Positions 24,377 through 37,411 of a stretch of DNA of 64,000 nucleotides are shown here, piece by piece (position 1 is the first letter of the stretch; the number at the start of each line of letters is the position of its first letter). The stretch lies in NCBI RefSeq assembly GCF_046630445.1, contig NC_092333.1, forward strand, positions 2,070,001 through 2,134,000, given 5' to 3'. Source of the DNA: Rutidosis leptorrhynchoides. Its lineage: Eukaryota > Streptophyta > Magnoliopsida > Asterales > Asteraceae. The notes under the pieces are model-generated. The model was not told the origin of the DNA. It ran no database searches and worked only from the letters and a program-made list of their open reading frames with translations. The translations under genes and the position numbers were made by a program.

Positions 24377-25275
24377 CATTTCGGTGAATGACCTTATGTG
24401 CTGCTAAGGTGAGTTTCATTTGCTCCCTTTTTAATTGCTTTTGCAATCTATATTTTTGAGCTGCGAATACATGCACTTTATTTTAAACACAATGGACACA
24501 AGTAAATACTTAATTCTACACTGAGTTTGAACCGAAAATCTCTTAGCTTTGGTAACTAGTAACTGCCGGTTATAAGAACTGGTGGGCGCGAGTAGTTATA
24601 TATGGATCCATAGGGCTTGACATCCCCGTCTGTTTCAGGTATAGAAACCCTAGCCTGAACTATAAAACAGACGTATGCTATTTGAGTTTAGTACACGTTG
24701 GTTTGCGTGTATTGTACATGTTGGTTGCATGTATGTTAAAACAGGGGTACTTATTATAACGTTAAAGTTTAGTTACCAGGCTGCTCAATTTCGTAGAATA
24801 TTTTGATAAACGTTTCTGGATGAAACAACTGAAATCTTGTGATCCACCTTTATATACAGATTATGCGCAACATTAAAACTATGAACTCACCAACCTTTGT
24901 GTTGACACTTTTAAGCGTGTTTATTCTCAGGTTCCTAGAAGTCTTCCGCTATTTGCTTATACGTTATACAAGCTATGTGCATGGAGTCATACATGCTTTA
25001 TTCGAGAAAACTTTGCATTCACAAAATCATCACCATGTATCTTATTTGACTGTATTATCAACGGATGTATTGTTAAAAACTATTATATACGGTGATTGTC
25101 TATACGTAGAAATTATCAGATGTCGAAAACCTTGGATTTATATATTCATTTATGATGTGCCTTTTCAAAAGAATGCAATGTTTACAAAACGTATCATATA
25201 GAGGTCAAAACCTCACTATGAAATCAATGAATGATGTATTCGTCAAAATGAATTTGGACGGGTCAACACAGAAAT

Positions 25276-26419
<1,144 letters not shown>

Positions 26420-26428
26420 TAAATAATA

Positions 26429-27121
26429 GGGATTATCACTTAAATGCCCATTTTTCTATCTTTTTTTTTTTTTTACCTCAAAACCCTAAAAAAAAGTTAA
26501 CAATTTGCCCTCGCAAGGCGCAAAGTCGCAAGCTGTCTCTTTGCAACTTTGCTCCCTGGTGGAAGGAAGGACTCAAGATGCCCCTTGCTACCTTGCTCCC
26601 CGGTGTAAGCAAGGACGCAAGGTGCCTCTTGCTCCTACCTGCATATCATACTCAATGTTTTCCTTCAGACATTTCATCAAACACCTTACGTGCACCTTAG
26701 GTGCTTAATGGCATTGTCGAACAATGTACATAAGAATGACCTGATTTTAGTTTTTGTTTTGGTTTTTGCACGTGTTAGATCTAAAAAGACATGTTAAATG
26801 GATTGAAAGTCGTTCAAAATATATTCTCAATACAAAGAGAAAATAGTGTTTGGAATGGTTGAAATAGTGCACGTAAGGTGTTTGATGAAATGTATGAAAG
26901 AAAACATTGATTATGATACGCAGGCAGGCAAGAGGCACATTGCATCTTTGCTCCTTGGTGGAAGGAAGGTCGCAAGAGGCACCTTGCGTCCTTGCTTCCA
27001 CCGTGGAGCAAGGTCGGAAAGAGAGACTCCTTGCGCCTTGCGCGGGCAAATTGTCAATATTTTTTTTTATGGTTTCTGAGGCAAAAAAGGTAGAAAAAAT
27101 AGGCATTTAGGTAATAATTCC
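26429..27121. mobile_element. Mutator-like fold-back MITE
   Basis: Inverted ends: GGGATTATCACTTAAATGCC and GGAATTATTACCTAAATGCC, extended inward by CATTTTTCTA and by the CAATTTGCCCTCGCAAGGCGC region. The 9-bp flanks TAAATAATA (26420-26428) and TAAATACTA (27122-27130) differ at one position, fitting a Mutator-type duplication. The interior repeats GCAAGG/GTGGAAGGAAGG phrases in opposite orientations. Overlapping open frames on both strands reflect this symmetry and are not genes. Confidence 0.75.
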
Positions 27122-27130
27122 TAAATACTA

Positions 27131-27655
27131 TTGTGGTTTCGGAGAAGTTGCGATTTCGGTGGTTTAGTGAATTGAGTCATGCCATCGCAAAATGATAAAC
27201 TCAATGTGATACTTGAAAAGGCTATCATACATAGCTGGAGGGGAGGGGAGGGAAGGGGAGGGGAGGGATGATGTACTACCCGAAACCACAAAAGCATAAC
27301 ATTAGTCTAAGATTTCCATATGGGAAGTGTTGTTATTCCCAATAACACTACTGGAAAATTCACACACATCACATGAATATTCTGCAAACCAATTTGCCAG
27401 TGACAGGAAGAAACTTAATCATCACAACTTCATAAATAACTTCCTCATCAACTAAGAATCTTAATTTAGACCAAAAAAACGTTATTAACATGTCAAGAGG
27501 CATTTTTTTCCTTAACAGAACAAAGCAATGTTAACTCACAAAACTCGACTGACTGAATAAGACAAGTTTCAAAAACTAGAGCAAGGGGTGAGAAAGGTTC
27601 GCTTGACAATGTATCATACAACCGAGAAAGATCCATGCTTCACCATGTTCACAGA
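27131..27655 (-). other. 3' flank and probable 3' UTR of the bZIP gene
   Basis: No separate gene is seen. A G-rich run of GGGGA units (27237-27268, plus strand) lies about 390 bp beyond the stop codon. The 3' UTR probably occupies the part nearest 27655; its end cannot be fixed from sequence. Confidence 0.4.
27237..27268 (+). repeat. G-rich (GGGGA)n run
   Basis: Six runs of three or four G separated by A or GA, a pattern able to form a G-quadruplex. It lies downstream of the bZIP gene, on the strand opposite to its transcript sequence. Confidence 0.85.
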
Positions 27656-29477
27656 TCATTCAGTTACCGCTGCACGAGAACCTGCAGTAGAAGGAAACAA
27701 TTACCTGATCAGAGTGGATAATATAATAACAAACAGCAGGTTTAAGATCTAGTTGGTAAGTCCAAAAATACAGAGCATCTGAACAGTTATTACATGAGAT
27801 ACTAATATGTGATTGAGAATGTCCGGTCAAGTATGCATCGAGTGACGTTTGCTTTTGTCAACTAAACAAGTATACATTGCTCATGAGTCATGAGACATTA
27901 TGTTATTTTAATCACTAATGTCAGTATATATCATATAACTTCCACGAAATATCCAGTTCAATACTCAATAAGTATGTCAAGCAATATATAATTGCCAACA
28001 AAAATAGATATATGAATATATCCGTGTACACTCCAATGGAAGCAAAGCTGCAAAAAAAAGTATAAAATCCCATCTAAAAATGTGTAGCGTCAGGCTCATT
28101 TCACACCTTAACAAAAATATACAAATTATCAGGCAGATGATCAGCGAACGTGTTTCAATTTATGGTCAATGTATCATTTAGAAAACCAAACAAAGTTTTG
28201 TACGTTTTTTGTAAGCCTAAGAAGGACATCAGAAACTATGGAGTTACAATATGCTATGTATTATCCTAAATTAGTTTGTGAATGTATAATATGAGTGCCT
28301 TATAAGTTCTTAGCAGAGGCAAATAAATAATTCCTTACAGGTGAATGTTAGGCTCTAAACATCACAGCAGTAACTCACTAGCTAATACCTATCAAAACGA
28401 GATGACAGTAGGCCAAGTTTCTGATATCTACGTATTGACAATGGATTTCAATGGCCTAACTAAAAAAAATAGCAATATAGATAAGGGGAAATTAGTTGTA
28501 GTTAATAGTAAAGTTTGATTACAAAACATCTGCATATGCTAACAGCAAAGTTACATGCTTGTTTCTTGGATAGATAGTTGGCCAAGGTGCATTTAAGTAG
28601 CTAGCTAGTAAACTTTCTGTTTCACACAAACAAAACAAATAACGACATGAGTAGACCTAGATGTATTACTGTTCTCACCTCTTCTTTTAGTTCGGCCAAC
28701 AGCAGAACTGGCCTCAGCAAAACCAGTACTGCTTGTACAACCAGGAAATCCATTAAGTAACGCATTTTGAGTGCCCATGCAATGCAGATTCTCAAACTCA
28801 CAGCCATTAAGAGGAGCTGGATCAAGTATCGATGCACCTTCCCCAGTTTTCCCATCTACATTCGGATGAAGACAATACACTTGATCCCCACACTGCATAT
28901 TGCAAGGATTCATCACGTACCCACCCGTCATACTAGCGTTCACTATGTTTTGATTAGCCGTCGGCTGCTTCTGATAAGGAAATGACCCAATTTCACCTTC
29001 GATTCTCCCTCTAATATCCACAAGCAAGCACTTCAATCTTGCCACCTCAGCCTCTAACCCTGCTTGGCTCTGTATCCTCTTCATTAACTGTTGATTCAAT
29101 GCCCGTAGTCTAACAACTTCATCCTCTAGTGAAGCAGCACGTGCCTTCTTCTTCTCACGATACTTTCTAACCGCTTCACGATTCCCTAATGGACGTCTTT
29201 TACCATTCTTCTCCTCAGACTCAGCATTGTCATCTGTAGGTGTCTTGTCATCATCACCGGTCACAGTGGGTACGATCTTAGTATGCACATGATAACAAGT
29301 GTGCGTGTGTGAAGAATCAGGGCCCGGTGGGTTACATGTATGTGTGTGGGTACATGCATGTGTATCCTTGAAAATATCATCAAAGAAACTATCAATTGAA
29401 TCGTTGTTAGGCATATCAACCATATTTGCATCCGTAAACATCTCGTGGTTCGAGAAATCAAGTTCTCCGTCCTCCAT
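27656..29477 (-). CDS. bZIP19/bZIP23-like: Group-F bZIP transcription factor, bZIP19/bZIP23-like (zinc-deficiency response)
   Basis: In Arabidopsis bZIP19 and bZIP23 are nuclear regulators that sense zinc directly and switch on zinc transporter (ZIP) and nicotianamine synthase genes when zinc is low. I start at the ATG at 29477 because MEDGELDFSN matches the family start. The zinc-sensing His/Cys motif spans residues 41-66 (CTHTHTC and HTHTCYHVHT). The basic region (about 93-113) has the N-x7-R signature at Asn99 and Arg107. Zipper leucines are at 117, 124 and 131. SFPYQK and MNPCNMQC are family-conserved. The main coding exon is 29477-28679. The frame runs on past a GTGAGA donor, but a CTGCAG acceptor opens a last exon, 27681-27656, encoding GSRAAVTE and a stop. 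The predicted protein has 274 residues and a C-terminus resembling the family ending KRKGGHRASRAV. No damage is seen. Confidence 0.93.
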
Positions 29478-29486
29478 TGGCAACAC

Positions 29487-30190
29487 TATTAGCTACAAGT
29501 ATCTTTACTGATACTGGATACGATTATCTTGTTATAACTTTCGTAACAGCTTTAACCTATGGTCTCCAATCAACTTGGCTTCTTCCTGTTTATCACAAAA
29601 ATAACAATAATAATTCGTTAGTTCAACCAAATGCACGAAAATATTTAAATTTTTACATAAATTCGTCCAAACCCTAATCAAGACTTAACCTTCAGGCAAT
29701 TAGCTTATCATCCATAACTATAAAGCAGAATAACTAAATAAATTCCATTTACCAGAAACCCTGAATATTTGAATTGAAAAAATAAAAATTCAAAATTTTA
29801 TATTATATATAGAAAAAGACCTTCGACAATTGTCCGGGTAAGCAGTACAACCTGAAAACAGGGATAGTAAGTTTCCATACATACAATCATACATATACAT
29901 ACAAAAGAGAGATGTATACGCATATACTTAAAATTAGCAAACCAAATGATCAAAGAAGCATAATTTATAAGCGAATTCTACTGATCGGACTGCAATTAAT
30001 TAAATACTTGAAATATTGGTACACAATTGAGATAACTGAAAGAAAAAGAAAAAAAATCACCTTACGGGAAGGCCCTAAATTTGTTGAATTGCTCTCAATT
30101 AAGGTGTAAAACCTGAAAGCAGAGAATGTAAGTTTGGAGAGAAAAAAACAAAAGAAACCCTAGAAGAAGAGGAAGTGACAGGAATTGGGG
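29487..30190 (-). promoter_or_regulatory. Probable 5' UTR with introns of the bZIP gene
   Basis: Upstream of the ATG the minus strand shows a good acceptor (GATAAACAG) near 29590 and a donor (CCCGTAAGG) near 30064. Before that comes pyrimidine-rich leader sequence such as TCACTTCCTCTTCTTCTAGG near 30180. This suggests at least one 5' UTR intron, as in many plant bZIP genes. The transcription start is inferred. Confidence 0.4.
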
Positions 30191-30353
30191 AGATTAAAAT
30201 GATTGAAGGGCCATTCGTATAATATGGATTTTTTTGTTATCATTGATTTCATGTCAATTTATACTTGACTTGAGTGGTTCCCATGTAGTACGGAGCAATT
30301 TCTTTTTTTTATTTTTTTTTTTTTCTTTTTTTTTTTGCCAGGAAAACACTTGG

Positions 30354-30498
30354 ACTATTTATAGCAGCGTAGAGAAACGCCAGATTGTATCGATGTGGAG
30401 CGAATGAAACGCCACCTTGTAGCCTAGTGGTGCGTTTCTTCCAGGCGTTTCATACGCTCCCGTTCGATTCCAACGTTTGAAGAAATTTGCGTTTCTTT

Positions 30499-30588
<90 letters not shown>

Positions 30589-30770
30589 ATCTCTTTTTTA
30601 ATATTTACCCAATTATATTTTAATATATCATCACAATACTCGTAACAAACACCAAAAACCAACATCACCACTACTCCACCCAAAAAAGAAACACGTCATT
30701 GTCACCAAAAAAAAAATGCAAAAAGCAAGAAGCATGAATAAGAAACGCCACTTACCACTACAAATGGTCT
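30354..30770. mobile_element. PIF/Harbinger MITE (left of an abutting pair)
   Basis: Inverted ends GACTATTTATAGCAG and GACCATTTGTAGTGG. The flanks are TTG (30351-30353) and TTA (30771-30773), a TTA duplication with one change. A long (TA)n tract lies inside. It is about 165 bp upstream of the inferred bZIP transcription start. Confidence 0.75.
30499..30585. repeat. (TA)n microsatellite inside the MITE
   Basis: Alternating TA of about 85 bp. Confidence 0.95.
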
Positions 30771-30773
30771 TAG

Positions 30774-31126
30774 AGTGCTCCCAACCAACATACAATTTCT
30801 CCCCAGGACTAGCAGCCACATCAGCGTCATATCAACATTTTCTTTCCAGGACTAAACACTACCAACAGTGACATAGTTCCTTAAATAAATTGGGATCCAC
30901 TTAAATTATGTAATTAAAGATGTTTACATGCTTTAATGCTAATAGTACAAGTAATATATATACATTTACATCTGTCCCTCCGTCCATAAATCTTTCAAGA
31001 AAGCACGAGCAACGGAACGAAGAGGAGGGTGGCTAGCTGGGCGGCATGTTGGGCGCACCGATGCCATCGGTGCCCTCCTGGGCGAATGGGTGGGCGAGCC
31101 TCAAGACAGAGACGTTGGGAGCACTC
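30774..31126. mobile_element. PIF/Harbinger MITE (right of an abutting pair)
   Basis: Inverted ends GAGTGCTCCCAACCAAC and GAGTGCTCCCAACGTCT. It is flanked by TTA on both sides (30771-30773, 31127-31129); the left TTA is shared with the neighbouring MITE. Confidence 0.85.
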
Positions 31127-31536
31127 TTACCAAACACGATTTGATCATCTGAAGGTAACCGGATGTCAATGACCTTTTGATAGTTCATTAAAGTTAAATT
31201 TCTCATAAATAACGTAAATTGTACTCTTTACATCATAAATTTCATTTTATTACTTTTATACTTATCTTATACTTGTAATATAATATATGATGATGATTAC
31301 GTAGGGTTTACTGATGTGTGCAGCGGTATATACAAAATACTATTTTTTTTTTACGAAATACGATACAAATTACACAAGTTTTAATTATTTATTTACAAAT
31401 GGGATATACCTAAACTCTGCTACAACACTATAGGCAGTGCACCTAATCGTAGAGTAGTATAGTTTTTTAGTAAGTCCGGTTCGTTCCACAGGGAGACGGC
31501 TTATTTTACACTATATTTTAAACAATTATATTTGTA

Positions 31537-31543
<7 letters not shown>

Positions 31544-31584
<41 letters not shown>
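31544..31584. repeat. (TA)n microsatellite in the outer element's 3' LTR
   Basis: About 40 bp of TA; the matching place in the other LTR (about 54028-54041) has only a short tract. Confidence 0.9.
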
Positions 31585-31586
<2 letters not shown>

Positions 31587-32500
31587 CAATTATTATTATT
31601 ATAAAAGGGGGTTTTACCGTTTAATGACTGGTTTGTCTTTTTAGCTTTTTCTTTTTAATTTAAACAATAAGATAATAAATTTAAACTAGATTATAGCAAT
31701 GAAGTAAATAAAAATTACTGCGGTAAATAAATATTACTTTAACTAAACGAGATGAAGATACAATAAAAGAGTATTATGCTTATTTAACTTCCGTAGTTAC
31801 GATGTTTGACTTTTACTTTTTTTTTACCCTGGGTTAATTTTCCTTGCACCCGTAGAATATTTAAGACGTCTACCTGAAGTTATCCAGCGCAGTCTTATAA
31901 TTACAAGCATCAAATGCGAGTGTCCTCGTCATTCTATCATGTAACCACAGTTAAATATTCTAACTAATTACTATTTAGATGATTTGACGCGGTTGTCACG
32001 TATGTCAATAATTACACCAGTTGTCACTGAATGTAACCCACCTTAATTTTAACTAGTCTTTTAACCATTAACCCATTCACGTGTCCGTTTCAATGAATAA
32101 TTTACCATATATATAAATAACCCGTCTTCCGTATCCGGTCAACGCATGTGATTATTTATACATATAGTAAATTATAAATAGTGGTAATTTAACAAGTTGT
32201 CACTCAATTATTTTACCATACCCATTAATAGTTAAAACCTCAATCTCTCTTAAGGTCGTTCTTTATCTAAATATTAATCGTTGTACAAATTAAATCGACC
32301 CATTTTCTATTTTTAGTCAAACATAATAACTACTTTGGTTAAATAAGCATAATAACAACTTAGTTACGATACATAAATTTAAAAAGGAGAATTTAACTTA
32401 TAATGATTATTAATCGCATAGCGTTAAACGGACAGAGTTCCGACTTTAAAACCCGTAAAATAACCGTTACATTACCAAAACTAACTAATATAAAACTAAA

Positions 32501-32502
<2 letters not shown>

Positions 32503-32591
<89 letters not shown>
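32503..32591. repeat. (TA)n microsatellite in the outer element's 3' LTR
   Basis: About 88 bp of alternating TA; the counterpart in the other LTR is 54961-55048. Confidence 0.95.
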
Positions 32592-32597
<6 letters not shown>

Positions 32598-33886
32598 GAG
32601 GGAGAGTAATATGATTTTTTGGTCTCTCCATTTCTTCAATACGTAGTACTATATATAGTACTTGAAATGCACTGTTGTTGAGTGGAAAGGTAGTTGATAC
32701 CATTTGGTGAGAATTGATGCAGTAGTGTTGAAAGCATTTTCAATCAACAAGTTGTAGATTATGGAACGTGATGTTTTCATTTTTTTAATATTATTATTAT
32801 TATATTATTATTATTTTAGCCACCGGTTATTATTATTATTATATTATATTTATTATTAAATTATATTATTATTATGAATTATATATATTATATTATATTC
32901 TTGTGCATAGTTGACTTGTAATTTTAGCTCCGTTGACTTGTACGTTGATGCTCGATTTATGTCTCGGTTCCGGATTTTCAAACGTCCTTTCGTACGCTTA
33001 GATATCTTGTACTTTGCGTTCCGCGACTTGTACTCTTATCAATTTTTTAGACGTTAACCATCAATAAATTGAACCACCTGGAGTTTAACTTGTACGTTTG
33101 AGCATTTTGGACGTTTTCATTTTCGTCTTCCTTCTTCGCACTTATTTAATATAAACGATTATAACTTAAAAATAGAACAATTACAACTAAAAAATTTACA
33201 TATTGGAAGGATATTGTGACTAATTATATGATTATTTGGAGCACTATCAAATATCCCCACACTTGAACGTTGCTTGTCCTCAAGCAATACAGAACTTGAA
33301 ATTAAATCACAGTTCACTCGAATCACTTTTTTATTCTCACACTTTATACATCAGTGATTTTGATACGGCGGTATAAACAATGATAGTAACAATGAGGTTT
33401 ACAGTCCCACATGACTATGAAAATTTAGATCCTTTAAGGAAATTGGATCTTTATGAAAACATTTGATCTTTTGAAAATTTATTCTAGCTTTTACCCTAGA
33501 TAAGTTTTCCGGAATAACTCTTCACCGGTGTTTGCAAAATATTTTTGTGGATTTTGTGGGTTTCAGATTTTAAAATTTTAGCTCAAAACTTGCGATTTTT
33601 GTGTCACCCACTTGCTAACCTTGTATTAGGAAAGCACACGTCCAGTTTACTTGTCCCGTATATTACCTTTCAGTAAACTACCGTCCGGTTATAAAGGAAA
33701 GCGTTGAACAAGCAACTGTTAAGGCAATGTCTAATGACATGCAGATAATCATGGTTCAAAAACGTGTCGGATGCAATTACTATCCTTTGTAGGAGAAATA
33801 GTAAAGATCACCCTATAGTTTTTCGGTCTGGCACAAGGTCCTGTCTTCGACCATGCTATGCAACCACCGTTCTCACAGTTGACATC

Positions 33887-35887
33887 TGATAATACTAAAA
33901 ACGAACATATATTTCATAGCATTATTCCTCAAGAAAGACAAGCTTTTAGTTGCAATTGTTCTATTTACAAGTGATATTCGTTTAAATAATAAAAGGTGAA
34001 GACAAAAGACAGATTCGACGAATTGAAGACGCAAACGACCAAAAAGCTCAAAAGTACAAAAGACAATCAAAGAGGTTCCAGTTATTGATAAGAAACGTCT
34101 TGAAATTACAAGAGTACAAGATTCAAAACGCAAAGTACAAGATATTAAATTGTACGCAAGGACGTTCGAAAATCCGGAACCGGGACCAGAGTCAACTCTC
34201 AACGCTCGACGCAACAGACTAAAAATTACAAGTTAACTATGTATATAAATATAATATAATATATAATTAATTATATAAATTATATATATATATATATTAT
34301 ATTTATATAAGAAACCGTCGGTAAACAAAGAGCCAAAATGGAGTGAGCTGTAATTACAAACTCCGCGACTCGCGGAGTTTGAAGAAGGAATGGGCCGCGA
34401 GTCGCGGAGCCCCAAAAACTGAAACTCCCTATAAAGCCCAACGAATTCTGATCAATTTTTCATCCAATATCCATCAATCTCTCTATCTATATACGTAATA
34501 TTTATATTTATAATTTATATTTTAATTTTAATTTTAATTTTAATCCTAATAATAAGGGTATGTTAGCGAATGTTGTAAGGGTGTAAGTCGAAATTCTGTC
34601 CATGTAACGCTACGCTATTTTTAATCATTGTAAGTTATGTTCAACCTTTTTAATTTAATGTCTCGTAGCTAAGTTATTATTATGCTTATTTAATACCGAA
34701 GTAATCATGATGTTGGGCTAATTACTAAAATTGAGTAATTGGGCTTTGTACCATAATTGGGGTTTGGATAAAAGAACGACACTTATGGAAATTAGACTAT
34801 GGGCTATTAATGGGTTTTATATTAACTAAACAATACCTTGTTAATTTAATATACAAACTTATAATTCGACGTATTTATATATAACCACATACGCTTGACT
34901 GGGTACGGTGAACGGGATATCTATAAATACCAATAATTATTCATTTTACCGGATACGGAACTGGATTAATAGTTAATAGACTTGTTGAAACAGGGGTGAA
35001 TTACATTCAAGGGTAATTGGTGTAATTGTTAACAAAGTAGTAAAACCTTGGTTTACACGCAGTCGATAACCTGGTGTATTCATTAAACAAAGTATTAAAA
35101 CCTTGTTACAATTCGAATCCCCAATTAGTTGGAATATTTGACTTCGGGAATAAGAATAATTTGACGAAGGCTTTCGCTCTTTATATTTATGACTGATGGA
35201 CTATTATGGACAAAATCCGTATGGACATATTAAATAATCCAGGACAAAGGACAATTAACCCATGGGCATAAAACTAAAATCAACACGTCAAACATCATGA
35301 TTACGGAAGTTTAAATAAGCATAATTCTTTTATTTCATATTTAATTTTCTTTATTTAATATTTAATTGCACTTCTAATTATAGCACTTTTATTTATTGTT
35401 ATTATATTTAATTGCACTTTTAATTATCGTACTTTTTAATTATCGCAAGTTTATTTTATCGCACTTTTATTATTCGCAATTTCATGATCGTTATTTACTT
35501 TACGCTTTAAATTAAGTCTTGTATTTATTTATTATTTTACATTTGGTTTTAACTGCGACTAAAGTTTTAAAATCGACAAACCGGTCATTAAACGGTAAAA
35601 ACCCCCCTTTATAATAATAATATTACTTATATATATATATTTGTATTTTTATAAATTTAAACTAATATAGCGTTAAGCTTTGTGAAAAAGATTTCATGTG
35701 AAACGAACCGGACTTACTAAAAACTACACTACTGTACGATTAGGTACACTGCCTATAAGTGTTGTAGCAAGGTTTAATTATATCCATTCTATAAATAAAT
35801 AAATATCTTGTATAAAATTGTATCGTATTTAATAGTATTTCCTGCTAAAATTTAAAAGCTATTTTATATACACCTCGCATAATATCA
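33887..35887 (+). repeat. 5' LTR of the Athila element
   Basis: It starts TGATAATACTAAAAACG and ends GCATAATATCA. It has a GC palindrome pair at 34360-34410 and a TATA-like CCTATAAAG at about 34430. Confidence 0.95.
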
Positions 35888-35895
35888 AGTATTTT

Positions 35896-35913
35896 TGGTG
35901 CCGCTGCCGGGGA
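35896..35913 (+). other. Primer-binding site, tRNA-Asp type
   Basis: TGGTGCCGCTGCCGGGGA, eight bases after the LTR, is close to the Athila primer site complementary to tRNA-Asp. Confidence 0.85.
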
Positions 35914-37411
35914 TTCTCTTAAAAGCCGGAAGCGCAACGCTAATATAAAAAAAAGATTTTTATTTTTAGTTTACTTTTATAAAAATACGTTTTTGTAAAA
36001 AATACGTTTTTAATTATTCGAAAATATAAAAAGAAAACAAAAATATAAATATTTTTAAGAGTTTGTTAAATATTTAAGTTTTATAAAGTTTCTTTATTTT
36101 TATTTTATAAAAATATAAGTTTTATTTAAATATTTTATGTTTATTTAGAACATAAAAAAAACCGAAAAAAAAAATTTAATATATATATAAATCTATTTTT
36201 AAGATATTTTTAAAATTATAAAGTAGTTCTATTTTTATTTTAGTTTTTAAATATAAGTTTTTATTATATAAATATTTTGATTTAAACAGAAAATATAAAA
36301 CAAAAAAAAAATGCGTCGAATTTTAAACTGTACCTGAGTTGAAAATTGGAACCCCGCGACTCGCGGAGTTTGCAGCCTCGAATACCGCGACTCGCGGAGC
36401 CTCCCTGACACACGTGATAGAACCCTAATTTCGCATTAATTACGGATTTTATTATTATTATTATTAATAAACCCTAATTACTTAATTATTATTATAATTA
36501 GTTTAAGTTTTTAAATTAAATTGTATTTTAAATTTTAATTAGTTTTATTATATATAAAAGTAATAGTTTTATAAAATAAATAATATAAAAATAATATTTT
36601 TATAAAAATTGTACTTTTTACAACTTTTAGTATATTTTTATATTTTGTCCCTTTTTAATTATTTTAGCGTAATATTTGTATTCTTCGCTAGTATTTAGTT
36701 TTAAACTTAGTATTTTCCATAGTTATTTTTACTTCTAGATTTTTAGGCTTTGCCGTAAAATCTCTTATGTACTTTTTCTTTAGACTAAGATTTAGGTACT
36801 TTAGAATTTTGCGACGCCTTTTTAAGTTTTAGTTTCTTTTTAAGTTATTGCCATTTGGGATTTAGTTTTTCCTGTAAGCTTTAATATTTTTAGACAACTT
36901 TTACCTATGTATCAATTATCATTCCAATTAATAATCTCAATTTGCGATTATAATTTTAAGTTAGTTGTGGTAATAAGGTTAGGTTAGTCGAGTGTTTTTT
37001 AAGTCATTTTTTTTCTTTTTCTTATTTTTCGACGCCTTTTATTTTTCACCCCTTCTCTTTTTCGATCTTTTTCGACGCGCTCTTTTTCTTTCTTATTTCT
37101 CGCTATTCTAGTTTTTAGGACATAGATTTTTATTCTACTTCTTATCTAAATTTCTTAAAATTACGAAAATTTATTTTAAGTGGTTAAATTGATAGACATC
37201 AAAATTTTCTGGTTCGTAGTAATAGTTGGATTTGTACGTGGACCGGGTTATTGGAGCCAAACCGTCCTCAATTATATTGAGACCAAACGAATCCTGCCCC
37301 TCTGCTGCATCTTTTGGCTATTCGAAACGTGGGCAAAATCAGAAAAGTCTATTAATTGGATAACTTATATAATTTTTTTTTAAAAAAAAAAACTAATAGG
37401 ATATTCAGTGA
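35914..37411 (+). other. Leader of the Athila element
   Basis: About 1.5 kb of AT-rich non-coding sequence between the primer site and gag, with a GC palindrome pair at 36350-36400 but no TATA-like box after it. Confidence 0.7.

Larger units (their letters stand above)
20445..25270 (+). mobile_element. Ty3/gypsy-type solo LTR, interrupted (fossil)
   Basis: It starts TGTGACGACCCGGAAATTTC and ends GGGTCAACACA, with exact 5-bp duplications GAAAT outside (20440-20444, 25271-25275). There is no internal region or second LTR, so it is a solo LTR left by recombination. Without the insertion at 22410-24376 it is about 2.85 kb. A TATA-like CCTATAAAAGG lies at about 21206-21216, just after two GC palindromes. 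The same family's start recurs at 63040. Confidence 0.88.
31312..33249 (-). repeat. 3' LTR of the outer element
   Basis: Plus-strand reading begins TGATGTGTGCAGCGG and ends GAGCACTATCA; it is nearly identical to 53794-55709. It contains two (TA)n tracts, at 31544-31584 and 32503-32591. Confidence 0.93.

Noticed and set aside
24839-25201. 120-codon plus-strand frame
   Set aside because: It lies in the outer solo LTR near its 3' end and shows no domain.
29261-29461. Second frame across the bZIP His/Cys motif
   Set aside because: The CA-rich His/Thr codons keep an alternative frame open; the bZIP frame is clearly the real one.
33873-34214. Antisense open frame starting MRRALRVDSGPGSG, found again at 48761-49183
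   Set aside because: Both copies lie in the two LTRs of the Athila element; the duplication of the LTR explains the match, and there is no domain.
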